A stretch of 7,778 nucleotides of DNA, from the NCBI GenBank assembly GCA_030625445.1, contig DAOUQU010000064.1:1-7778 (forward strand). The letters run 5' to 3'. Both the position numbers and the translations under genes were made by a program. Below the pieces are notes generated by a model, which saw nothing but the letters and a program-made list of their open reading frames with translations, had not been told where the DNA came from and ran no database searches. Positions 1 to 5,499 of this stretch are shown in pieces; position 1 is the first letter of the stretch, and every line of letters begins with the position of its first letter. Origin of the DNA: Gammaproteobacteria bacterium (GTDB lineage: Bacteria > Pseudomonadota > Gammaproteobacteria > Chromatiales > Chromatiaceae).

Positions 1-132
1 TCGTTGCAGTCGATGGCGACACTGGAGCATCTGCCGCAAATCTGGATCATTGCCCAGGAGTTTCCCGAAAATGCAGAGTTTGCACGTCACATCGACTGCA
101 AACGTATAGCTGTTGATCTCAGTTCGACCTGA
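1..132 (+). CDS. 3' end of an unidentified gene (partial)
   Basis: An open frame runs from the first base of the window to a TGA at 130-132 and gives 43 residues ending in RIAVDLSST. It has no start inside the window and is cut at its 5' end. The residues have a normal soluble-protein composition (LPQIWIIAQEFPENAEFARH), with a hydrophobic strand-like stretch around IWIIA. I do not recognise the family and assign no function. The support is the open frame, its plausible amino-acid content and the repeat-filled intergenic gap that starts right after the stop. A chance open frame of this length is possible. Confidence 0.5.
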   Translation, partial: SLQSMATLEHLPQIWIIAQEFPENAEFARHIDCKRIAVDLSST

Positions 133-157
133 CAGCTGAAGTTCCCTGTTTACACTG

Positions 158-263
158 GTTCCCACGGTCCCCCGTGGTAACCCATACCGGGGCTGAAGCT
201 CACTATTGGATTACCTGTTGAGCACAACGAAGATATGCATTCCCACGCGGGAGCGTGGGAACG
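158..263. repeat. REP-like hairpin pair A
   Basis: Two short hairpins lie in the gap before the FmdB-type gene. The first has arms GTTCCCACGG (158-167) and CCGTGGTAAC (172-181) around a TCCC loop, with one mismatch. The second has perfect arms TTCCCACGC (240-248) and GCGTGGGAA (253-261) around a GGGA loop. The loops are reverse complements, so the two units face each other, as in paired REP elements (BIMEs). The same element occurs at 3310-3390. REP-type sequences are usually dispersed by RAYT transposases; no such gene is in this window. The rest of the 133-327 gap shows only the promoter candidate given separately. Confidence 0.8.
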
Positions 264-282
264 AGGATTTATCCGGAACTTG

Positions 283-291
283 TGGTAAAAT
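283..291 (+). promoter_or_regulatory. Candidate extended -10 promoter for the fmdB-type/aspS operon
   Basis: TGGTAAAAT at 283-291 matches an extended -10 (TG, one base, then TAAAAT at 286-291). The expected -35 region (about 263-268) is poor and touches the edge of the second REP-like hairpin. An extended -10 can work without a good -35. The implied transcript start near 298 would leave a leader of about 30 nt with the strong ribosome binding site at 311-319. Inferred from motif only. Confidence 0.4.
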
Positions 292-327
292 CCTGCGCTT
301 TATTGTGTCGGAGGAGGAGTAAACACG

Positions 328-609
328 ATGCCAATTTATGAATATTGTTGTGAAGAGTGTGGCCACGAAATGGAGGCGATGCAAAAAATCAGCGATGAAG
401 CGCTGACTGAGTGCCCCGCCTGTGGCAAACCAGCATTAAAGAAAATGCTCTCGGCTCCGGGATTTCGCCTCAAAGGCGGTGGCTGGTATGAGACGGATTT
501 TAAAGGTGGCAAAAAGAAAAACGTGGCTGATTCCGGCTCCGATTCAGGTGAATCTTCAGCCAAAAAATCCAGCCACTCCTGCGGCGGCAGTAAATGCGCT
601 TGTAACTGA
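328..609 (+). CDS. FmdB-family zinc-ribbon protein
   Basis: This 93-residue protein is a small putative regulatory protein of the FmdB family. The start MPIYEY and the two cysteine pairs C8-x2-C11 and C29-x2-C32 form the family's single zinc ribbon (about residues 1-45). The stretch after it (LSAPGFRLKGGGWYETDF, about 41-58) is also typical of the family. The tail (60-93) is low-complexity, rich in Lys, Ser and Gly, and ends with three more cysteines (C85, C90, C92), a common variable tail. The start is secure: GAGGAGGAG at 311-319 is a strong ribosome binding site. The gene lies 90 bp upstream of aspS, an arrangement I recall as common in gammaproteobacteria. The molecular role of the family is not established; its name comes from an association with formamidase/amidase regulation. 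Confidence 0.93.
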   Translation: MPIYEYCCEECGHEMEAMQKISDEALTECPACGKPALKKMLSAPGFRLKGGGWYETDFKGGKKKNVADSGSDSGESSAKKSSHSCGGSKCACN

Positions 610-649
610 TAATCTATTTTAACTGGTATTACCTACCAGGAATGAGGTC

Positions 650-700
650 ATGGCGTTTCATGCGTCATGCCTTTTTGTTTTATTGCGGAACAGAATTTGA
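650..700 (+). CDS. Possible 16-residue upstream ORF overlapping the aspS start
   Basis: An ATG at 650 opens a 16-codon frame (MAFHASCLFVLLRNRI) whose TGA at 698-700 shares one base with the aspS ATG at 700. AGGA at 639-642 sits about 7 nt ahead of it. A 6-bp inverted repeat, CTGGTA (623-628) and TACCAG (634-639), lies just upstream and would partly cover that site. The arrangement is what translational coupling or a leader peptide would look like. It may equally be chance, since the frame is short and no family is recognised. Confidence 0.2.
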   Translation: MAFHASCLFVLLRNRI

Positions 701-2499
701 TGCGTACTCACTATTGTGGACAACTGAATATTGAACATATCGGCCAGACCGTGGAACTCTGTGGATGGGTTCACCGGCGGCGCGATCATGGCGGTGTGAT
801 CTTTATCGACTTGCGTGATCGCAAGGGCCTGACGCAGATCGTCTATGACCCTGACATCGAGGATGTCTTTGCGACTGCCGAACATGTGCGCAATGAGTTC
901 GTACTGCGCATCAAGGGGCTGGTCAGGGAGCGCCCGGAAGGGACGATCAATCCTGACCTGCCGACAGGTGAAATCGAGATTCTGGGCAAAGAGCTTGAAA
1001 TTTTGAACCATGCCGAGACTCCACCGATCCAGATGGATGAGGATCATATTGGTGAAGATCTGCGTCTGCGCTATCGCTATATCGATCTGCGCCGCGACGA
1101 GATGCAAAAACGCATGCAGTTGCGCGCTGCAGTCACCCGTCATCTGCGTCATTTTCTTGATGACCGGGGTTTTCTTGATATCGAAACACCGATGCTGACA
1201 CGCGCCACCCCTGAAGGTGCACGCGATTACCTGGTGCCAAGCCGCACCCACGATGGCAAATTTTTTGCCCTGCCGCAGTCGCCGCAACTCTTCAAGCAGT
1301 TGCTGATGATGTCGGGCATGGACCGTTACTACCAGATCGTGCGTTGTTTTCGTGATGAGGATCTGCGCGCGGATCGCCAGCCCGAATTCACCCAGATCGA
1401 TGTGGAGATGTCCTTTGTCGATGAAGAGGAGATCATGGGGGTGATGGAGGAGATGATTCGCTCGCTCTTTTCCAGTGTGCTGAATGTCAAGCTCCCTGAT
1501 CCATTTCCACGTATGAGCCATGCCGAGTCGATGCGCCGCTTCGGAACCGATCGTCCCGACCTGCGCTGTCCGCTTGAGCTGATCGATGTTGGGGACCTGA
1601 TGCAGGATGTGGAGTTCAAGGTCTTCTCCGCTCCGGCCAATGATCCCAATGGACGTGTCGCCGCACTGCGTCTGCCGCAGGGAAACTCCCTGTCGCGCAA
1701 GGATATCGACGGCTATACCAAATTTGTCAGCATCTACGGGGCACGGGGACTGGCCTATATCAAGGTCAATGACGCATCGAACGGACGTGATGGTCTACAG
1801 TCGCCGATTCTCAAGTTTCTGCCCGATGAAACCATCAGCGGCATCATGCAGCGCACGGGCGCCGAAGATGGAGATCTTATCTTCTTTGGCGCCGACAAGG
1901 CGAAGGTTGTCAGTGAGGCGCTCGGCGCCTTGCGCGATAAACTGGGCGCCGATCGTGACTTGCTGCAGGGTGACTGGGAACCTGTATGGATCGTCGACTT
2001 CCCGATGTTTGAATATGACGAGGGGAGTCAACGCTGGGAGGCGCTGCATCACCCTTTTACGGCCCCCAAGGTTGAACAGGTGGAGACGCTGCAGAGCGAC
2101 CCCGGTTCCTGCATGTCGCGCGCCTATGACATGGTGCTGAATGGTTCCGAGATTGGCGGTGGTTCGATCCGTATCCACAAGGAGGAGATCCAGCAGCAGG
2201 TGCTGGGATTGCTGGGTATCGATGAACAGCAGGCCGAGGATAAATTCGGCTTTTTGCTGACAGCATTGAAGTATGGCTGCCCACCGCACGGCGGACTCGC
2301 TTTCGGACTGGATCGACTGGTGATGCTGATGGCCGGTGCCGACTCCATTCGCGATGTCATGGCCTTCCCGAAAACCCAGTCAGCCAGCTGCCTGTTGACC
2401 GGAGCGCCGACAGAGGTCTCCACAAAACAGCTGCGTGAACTGCATATCAAACTGCGCCAGACAGCAAAGCCGGAAGAGAAAGTTGGCAGTGAGCAGTAA
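700..2499 (+). CDS. aspS: Aspartate--tRNA ligase (AspRS), class II
   Basis: This cytoplasmic enzyme charges tRNA with aspartate using ATP. From the ATG at 700 it has 599 residues, close to the roughly 590 of other bacterial AspRS. Domains in order: an N-terminal OB-fold anticodon-binding domain (about 1-105, with GVIFIDLRD); the class II catalytic core with QSPQLFKQ (193-200) and motif 2 FRDEDLRADRQPEFTQID (217-234); the bacterial GAD insertion (about 300-410); then HHPFTAP and motif 3 GLAFGLDR (532-539). The start at 700 gives MRTHYCGQL, the usual AspRS N-terminus, with GGAA at 687-690 ahead of it. The in-frame ATG at 667 would add 11 atypical residues. His30 and Gly81 resemble the non-discriminating type (see findings). 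The last six codons (KVGSEQ) run into a heptamer repeat, an odd tail. Confidence 0.98.
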   Translation: MRTHYCGQLNIEHIGQTVELCGWVHRRRDHGGVIFIDLRDRKGLTQIVYDPDIEDVFATAEHVRNEFVLRIKGLVRERPEGTINPDLPTGEIEILGKELEILNHAETPPIQMDEDHIGEDLRLRYRYIDLRRDEMQKRMQLRAAVTRHLRHFLDDRGFLDIETPMLTRATPEGARDYLVPSRTHDGKFFALPQSPQLFKQLLMMSGMDRYYQIVRCFRDEDLRADRQPEFTQIDVEMSFVDEEEIMGVMEEMIRSLFSSVLNVKLPDPFPRMSHAESMRRFGTDRPDLRCPLELIDVGDLMQDVEFKVFSAPANDPNGRVAALRLPQGNSLSRKDIDGYTKFVSIYGARGLAYIKVNDASNGRDGLQSPILKFLPDETISGIMQRTGAEDGDLIFFGADKAKVVSEALGALRDKLGADRDLLQGDWEPVWIVDFPMFEYDEGSQRWEALHHPFTAPKVEQVETLQSDPGSCMSRAYDMVLNGSEIGGGSIRIHKEEIQQQVLGLLGIDEQQAEDKFGFLLTALKYGCPPHGGLAFGLDRLVMLMAGADSIRDVMAFPKTQSASCLLTGAPTEVSTKQLRELHIKLRQTAKPEEKVGSEQ

Positions 2500-2565
2500 G
2501 CAGTGAAATAAAGTTTGCAGTCATCAGTTGGCAGTTTGCAGCAAGAAAACAAAGTTGGCAGTTTG
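2481..2565 (+). repeat. Degenerate GTTGGCA-type heptamer repeat at the aspS 3' end
   Basis: Diverged copies of the heptamer GCAGTTG occur from within the last aspS codons into the following gap. AGTTGGCAGT is at 2481-2490, GAGCAGTAAGCAGTG at 2491-2505, AGTTGGCAGTT at 2526-2536 and AGTTGGCAGTT again at 2553-2563. They are in the opposite orientation to the perfect array at 2641-2707, so each 11-base copy can pair with AACTGCCAACT in that array. A transcript running through would have a large hairpin after aspS with a loop of about 77 nt or more. No T-tract terminator is visible. Confidence 0.8.
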
Positions 2566-2640
2566 TAGAAATAACAACGTAAAAAATATATAGATTCCAG
2601 AAAAAAATGCTTGCAGATGGTAATGTCTCGATTAGACTTT

Positions 2641-2707
2641 TGCCAACTGCCAACTGCCAACTGCCAACTGCCAACTGCCAACTGCCAACTGCCAACTGCC
2701 AACTGCC
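2641..2707. repeat. Perfect 7-bp tandem repeat (TGCCAAC), 9.6 copies
   Basis: Nine exact TGCCAAC units plus TGCC fill 2641-2707 without a single mismatch. The array ends at the base next to the yaeQ stop codon (2708-2710) and lies between two convergent genes. Because seven is not a multiple of three and the unit makes no stop in any phase, all six frames stay open through it, which creates false ORFs. Perfect identity suggests recent slippage and likely copy-number variation between strains. It resembles the short heptanucleotide tandem repeats described in cyanobacteria (STRR), though this is only a similarity of form. Confidence 0.95.
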
Positions 2708-3244
2708 TTACATCCACTCTGTAACTGCAATCTCTACCGACTCCTCGCCATTGGAGACCCACACCTCACTATCCTGGATGCTGTACTGCAGCTGCATCTG
2801 GCGATCGACCATGCCGCCCAGTTTTCTGGTTGCATCCGCCTGAAGGTAGATCACTGACAGGTTTCTGAAGCGCTTGAGTTTGCCATTGATCTGCTGCCAC
2901 CAGATGGGCGAACTCCTGTCACTAAAACAGTAGATGATGACCTTGCCGGAGCGTGCACAGGCTTTTTTGATGCGTTTCTCATCAGGTTGTCCAAGATCGA
3001 TCCACAGCTCTATTTCGTCACTCAGGCTTTTTTGCCAGAGATCCGGTTCATCCTCAGTGCTGATTCCCCTGGTAAATGTCAGTTGATCATTGGCATTGAG
3101 GGAAAATGCCAGCAGTCGCACCATCATGCGCTCATCCGTTTCCGAGGGATGACGGGCGATCGTAAAGCGGTGATCATGGTAGTAGTGACGATCCATGTCG
3201 GCAATCTGCAGGGTCGTCTTGAAGATAGTTGCTTTAAGCGCCAT
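2708..3244 (-). CDS. yaeQ: YaeQ family protein
   Basis: The product has 178 residues, matching the roughly 180 of the YaeQ family, and starts with the typical MALKATIFK at 3244. An upstream in-frame ATG at 3283 would add 13 atypical residues and run through a repeat, so I reject it. Family features are HPSETDERMMVRLLAF (32-47), a GISTEDEPDLW block (60-70) and LWIDLGQPDEKRI (80-92). The fold is assigned in the literature to the PD-(D/E)xK nuclease-like superfamily. The acidic residues Glu38, Glu64 and Asp83 are candidates for the active-site region. The cellular role is not firmly known. No good ribosome binding site precedes the start. It lies downstream of arfB on the same strand, 178 bp away; I recall yaeQ and arfB (yaeJ) being neighbours in E. 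coli too. Confidence 0.92.
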   Translation of the reverse strand: MALKATIFKTTLQIADMDRHYYHDHRFTIARHPSETDERMMVRLLAFSLNANDQLTFTRGISTEDEPDLWQKSLSDEIELWIDLGQPDEKRIKKACARSGKVIIYCFSDRSSPIWWQQINGKLKRFRNLSVIYLQADATRKLGGMVDRQMQLQYSIQDSEVWVSNGEESVEIAVTEWM

Positions 3245-3260
3245 AGTATTATTTGAATTT

Positions 3261-3298
3261 GTAGGTTGGGCAAAGCTCTGCACCGAATCTGTTGGGCA
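3261..3298. repeat. GTTGGGCA direct repeat in the yaeQ leader
   Basis: GTTGGGCA occurs at 3265-3272 and again at 3291-3298, just upstream of yaeQ and next to hairpin pair B. The left part, starting GTAGGTTGGGC, looks like one end of a dispersed intergenic repeat often seen in gammaproteobacteria. In those elements the second half is usually the inverted form GCCCAAC; here it is direct. This is resemblance from memory only. Confidence 0.35.
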
Positions 3299-3309
3299 CG
3301 CTTATTCTC

Positions 3310-3390
3310 GTTCCCACCGTCCCCGGTGGGAATGCATACAGCGTTTCATTCATAGCCAGGTCTGCGTTCCCACGCTGGAGCGTGGGAACG
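3310..3390. repeat. REP-like hairpin pair B
   Basis: Two hairpins lie between arfB and yaeQ. The first has perfect arms TTCCCACCG (3311-3319) and CGGTGGGAA (3324-3332) around a TCCC loop. The second has perfect 11-bp arms CGTTCCCACGC (3365-3375) and GCGTGGGAACG (3380-3390) around TGGA. As in pair A, the two units face each other. The first unit with its flanks is nearly the reverse complement of the second unit of pair A, including the flanking ATGCAT. It may limit or stabilise read-through from arfB into yaeQ, an inference from known REP behaviour. Confidence 0.85.
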
Positions 3391-3422
3391 ATCTGACAAC
3401 GTCCTGCCACCGGTCGTGATGT

Positions 3423-3851
3423 TCATTCGTCACCGCTTCCTGAATCGACTCTTCGTCGCGTCAGCTTGAGTCTCCCATGTTTGGTTTTTCTGTCGACGCG
3501 TTTTCTCCGGGAACTGCGGGTTGCCTTGGTGGCCCGCCGCTTTTTTTGCACACGGGTTGCACTGATGATCAGTTCCCGCAGGCGTTCCAGCGCCTCCTCT
3601 TTGTTCTGCTCCTGACTGCGGCTCTGCTGCGATTTGATGACGATGACGCCTTCCCTGGTGAGGCGGCTGTCTCTGAGCCCCAGCAGCCGCTGCTTGTAAA
3701 ATTCCGGCAGGGAGGAGGCCTTGATATCGAAACGCAGATGGATGGCAGTGGAGACCTTGTTGACATTCTGTCCCCCGGCACCGCGGGCGCGGATTGCGCT
3801 GATCTCAATTTCATGATCAGGGATACTGACCTGACTGGATATACGCAGCAT
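3423..3851 (-). CDS. arfB: Alternative ribosome-rescue factor / peptidyl-tRNA hydrolase ArfB
   Basis: This protein rescues ribosomes stalled without a stop codon by hydrolysing the peptidyl-tRNA. Its 142 residues match the roughly 140 of E. coli ArfB (YaeJ), and it resembles that protein almost throughout. The catalytic GGQ is at residues 26-28 in RARGAGGQNVNKVST, and STAIHLRFDIKASSLPEFY follows. The C-terminal part (about 100-138, RVQKKRRATKATRSSRRKR and on) is very basic; in the family this tail enters the empty mRNA channel of the ribosome. The start at 3851 has AGGG about 8 nt upstream on the minus strand. The family also includes prfH and release factors, but the lack of a codon-recognition domain and the short basic tail fit ArfB. 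It is probably transcribed from the promoter at 3879-3909 and may be co-transcribed with yaeQ. Confidence 0.96.
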   Translation of the reverse strand: MLRISSQVSIPDHEIEISAIRARGAGGQNVNKVSTAIHLRFDIKASSLPEFYKQRLLGLRDSRLTREGVIVIKSQQSRSQEQNKEEALERLRELIISATRVQKKRRATKATRSSRRKRVDRKTKHGRLKLTRRRVDSGSGDE

Positions 3852-3878
3852 GGAGATTGCCCTGATGGTGGAAGCAAT

Positions 3879-3909
3879 ATTCTACCACTGCTGTTAGCAT
3901 GACTATCAA
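3879..3909 (-). promoter_or_regulatory. Candidate extended -10 promoter for arfB
   Basis: Read on the minus strand, TGGTAGAAT (TAGAAT at 3884-3879) is a good extended -10. TTGATA (3909-3904) is a -35 candidate with a longish 19-bp spacer. It lies 28 bp upstream of the arfB start and overlaps the beginning of the longer reading of the divergent DsbA-like gene. This favours the later start at 3935 for that gene. Confidence 0.45.
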
Positions 3910-3934
3910 ATATCCCCTGTCACCAATGCTATTG

Positions 3935-4561
3935 ATGAAACCGATTCTCTACTATATCCACGATCCCATGTGCAGCTGGTGCTGGGGTTTTGAACCCATG
4001 CGACGGCAACTCTTTGACAGGTTGCCGCACAATCTTCAGGTCAGGCGGCTCCTCGGCGGTCTCGCTGCGGATACGGATCAGCCGATGGCTGACGAGATGC
4101 GTGCATATATTCAACACGCCTGGCATGAGATCGAACAAAAAGTTACCGGAAAACACTTCAATTTTGATTTTTGGACAGCCTGTCAGCCAAGGCGCGCCAC
4201 CTGGCCAGCCTGTCGAGCGGTTATTGCTGCACGCCGGCAGGGCGGGGAGTACGACGAAAAAATGACAACGGCGATTCAAACCGCCTACTACACGCAGGCA
4301 AGAAATCCCTCCGACGATGCGACGTTGATTGAACTTGCAGATGAGATTGGGCTGAATCACACAGATTTCACTGCCACTCTGAAAAGTGGCGAGACACAGC
4401 GGGAGCTGTTGTCAGAGATGGAGTTGACCACAGAGCTGGCAGCGCGGAGCTTTCCCTCACTGCTTTTGAAAATGGAAAGTTCAGTGAGGACGATACCGAT
4501 AAATTACACGCAAAGTGATAATATGCATCAATTGATTACCCGGATACTTGGGAAGCTCTGA
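3935..4561 (+). CDS. DsbA/FrnE-like thiol oxidoreductase (cytoplasmic)
   Basis: The product is a thioredoxin-fold protein of the DsbA family, probably acting in thiol-disulfide exchange. From the ATG at 3935 it has 208 residues beginning MKPILYYIHDPMCSWCWGF, the usual N-terminus of this subgroup, with the redox motif C13-S-W-C16 right after the first strand. The helical insertion includes NFDFW and PRRATWPACRAV (about 78-98). SFPSLLL near residue 173 provides the conserved cis-proline before the last strands. No signal peptide is visible, so it likely acts in the cytoplasm, unlike classical DsbA. Earlier in-frame ATGs at 3899 and 3926 exist, but they overlap the divergent arfB promoter and add atypical residues. 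None of the starts has a clear ribosome binding site. Substrates are unknown. An OsmC-family gene follows on the same strand after about 300 bp. Confidence 0.88.
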   Translation: MKPILYYIHDPMCSWCWGFEPMRRQLFDRLPHNLQVRRLLGGLAADTDQPMADEMRAYIQHAWHEIEQKVTGKHFNFDFWTACQPRRATWPACRAVIAARRQGGEYDEKMTTAIQTAYYTQARNPSDDATLIELADEIGLNHTDFTATLKSGETQRELLSEMELTTELAARSFPSLLLKMESSVRTIPINYTQSDNMHQLITRILGKL

Positions 4562-4611
4562 TCAAGTCGCTACGCCTGCGTCATAGATGGATGTATAAGT
4601 GTCGCCAGAGG

Positions 4612-4701
4612 CAGGATGCCGGAAGCGACCATGGACGTAGGTGAGGGGCGTGAGCAGGCCGTTCCTGCGCATCCTGCGCCCACGGCATTTGTACGTCCAT
4701 G
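4612..4701. repeat. Inverted repeats in the gap between the DsbA-like and OsmC-like genes
   Basis: A perfect 10-bp inverted repeat, CATGGACGTA (4630-4639) and TACGTCCATG (4692-4701), encloses a GC-rich spacer. Inside and around it are CAGGATGC (4612-4619) and its inverse GCATCCTG (4669-4676), and the direct repeat TCCTGCGC (4663-4670, 4672-4679). The stretch looks like one copy of a dispersed intergenic element, not a gene. The whole gap 4562-4856 otherwise holds only a weak -10-like TACAAT at 4786-4791, with no convincing -35. A frame open through this gap joins the OsmC gene but codes an atypical Arg- and Pro-rich stretch. Confidence 0.6.
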
Positions 4702-4856
4702 TACGGCAGGAGCGGAAGCTTCGCGCCTTGGCCAGAGCATCCCCGCAAGTTGTTCTACGGGGGAAGGGGTTAACTATCTATGAGTTACAATGGGCATTCG
4801 ATTTCCCTTCCCCCGAACCCCCATCCCATGGACTTATTCAGAGGTTCCCTAGTCGA

Positions 4857-5282
4857 ATGAATATGAATAAACACTATTTTCAGCTGCGCCTCAACAGCAC
4901 CTATGAATCCAGCAACAACAAATTGCAGCAGCTGCTGGTCGAGCATGTTGTCGATAGCGAGTGGCAGCCGCTGGTGTTGAGCGAGCGGAGTCCCGGGTTT
5001 TTGATCTATGCCTATTCAATTTTCACCTGTCAGCATCTTTTTATGCGCAACAACTGTGCCGAAAGGGGTATTGAACTGGAATCAGCCAGTGGTGAAATGG
5101 TGCTGGTTGCGGATGAAGAGTGGAAGCTCGAACAGATGCATATCTCGTTTGATGTCAAACCCTCCAAAGGAACGGCGTCAGCGGATGACAGGGAGTACAT
5201 CCTCACCAGGATGGAGCAGTGCCCGGTCTCAAAAAATCTTCCAGAGATCGCAGATGAGCAAACACGACTGAATTTCATCTGA
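4857..5282 (+). CDS. OsmC family protein (putative peroxiredoxin-like)
   Basis: The product has 141 residues, the usual length of OsmC/Ohr proteins, which reduce organic hydroperoxides with a pair of cysteines. Cys58 (in SIFTCQHLFMRN) and Cys122 (in QCPVSKNL) are 64 residues apart, as expected for the catalytic and resolving cysteines. The following AERGIELESASGEM (68-81) also fits the family. Glu43, before the first cysteine helix, is a candidate for the conserved active-site Glu. It may be an uncharacterised OsmC subgroup, since the N-terminal part (1-45) is not typical of OsmC or Ohr proper. The start at 4857 has GAGG at 4841-4844, 12 nt away; ATG 4863 is an alternative. The frame stays open 72 codons further upstream, but that part is repeat-derived. 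No membrane segment or signal is seen, so it is likely cytoplasmic. Confidence 0.85.
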   Translation: MNMNKHYFQLRLNSTYESSNNKLQQLLVEHVVDSEWQPLVLSERSPGFLIYAYSIFTCQHLFMRNNCAERGIELESASGEMVLVADEEWKLEQMHISFDVKPSKGTASADDREYILTRMEQCPVSKNLPEIADEQTRLNFI

Positions 5283-5293
5283 GCTGTTTTTTG

Positions 5294-5392
5294 CCACAGA
5301 TGCACACGGATAAACACAGATATAAGATGGCAAACTGTAAATCTGGAAGTGAACGATGCCCAAAGTCTGTGTGCATCCGTGTTTATCTGTGG
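5294..5392. repeat. 27-bp imperfect inverted repeat with 10-bp periodicity
   Basis: Arms at 5294-5320 (starting CCACAGATGCACACGGAT) and 5366-5392 (ending GTGTTTATCTGTGG) are inverted copies with only four mismatches in 27 positions, separated by 45 bp. Each arm is itself a 10-bp-phased series: CACAGATGCA, CACGGATAAA, CACAGATATA. I recall this CCACAGAT...CACGGAT motif as a widely dispersed intergenic repeat in many bacteria. It lies 12 bp after the OsmC-family stop and could act as a transcript-end hairpin, but no T-tract follows either arm directly. The remainder of the gap (5393-5499) has only a weak promoter candidate. Confidence 0.85.
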
Positions 5393-5437
5393 TTAAACGT
5401 TCATTTCTTGGTTTTTCGTCTACGTGCAACTCCGTGA

Positions 5438-5465
5438 TTCAATTTGAAATGCAATAGCGTACAAT
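5438..5465 (+). promoter_or_regulatory. Weak candidate promoter for the DUF4389 gene
   Basis: TACAAT at 5460-5465 is a good -10 match. TTCAAT at 5438-5443 is a poor -35 match, 16 bp away. The implied start of transcription would be about 28 nt ahead of the ATG at 5500. Motif match only. Confidence 0.3.
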
Positions 5466-5499
5466 CAGGCGGTGCTGTTGCATAATCACTGGACATACA

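Noticed and set aside
667..699. Eleven extra N-terminal residues on AspRS from ATG 667
   Set aside because: The AspRS family begins at MRTHYCGQL (ATG 700), which has its own ribosome site.
658..1521. 287-residue minus-strand open frame opposite aspS
   Set aside because: It lies fully antisense to a clear aspS and has a His/Gln-rich composition typical of a reverse-strand shadow, with no recognised domain.
2641..2707. CRISPR-like array
   Set aside because: The units are contiguous 7-bp repeats with no spacers and there are no cas genes.
2124..2843. Open frames on both strands across the heptamer array, with VGSWQLA or LPTANCQ peptide repeats
   Set aside because: The 7-bp unit has no stop in any phase on either strand, so it opens all six frames. 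The peptides are products of the DNA repeat, not evidence of a gene.
4641..4856. N-terminal 72-codon extension of the OsmC-family gene
   Set aside because: It is encoded by the repeat-bearing gap, is Arg- and Pro-rich, and has no counterpart in OsmC proteins. The start at 4857 gives the normal family length.
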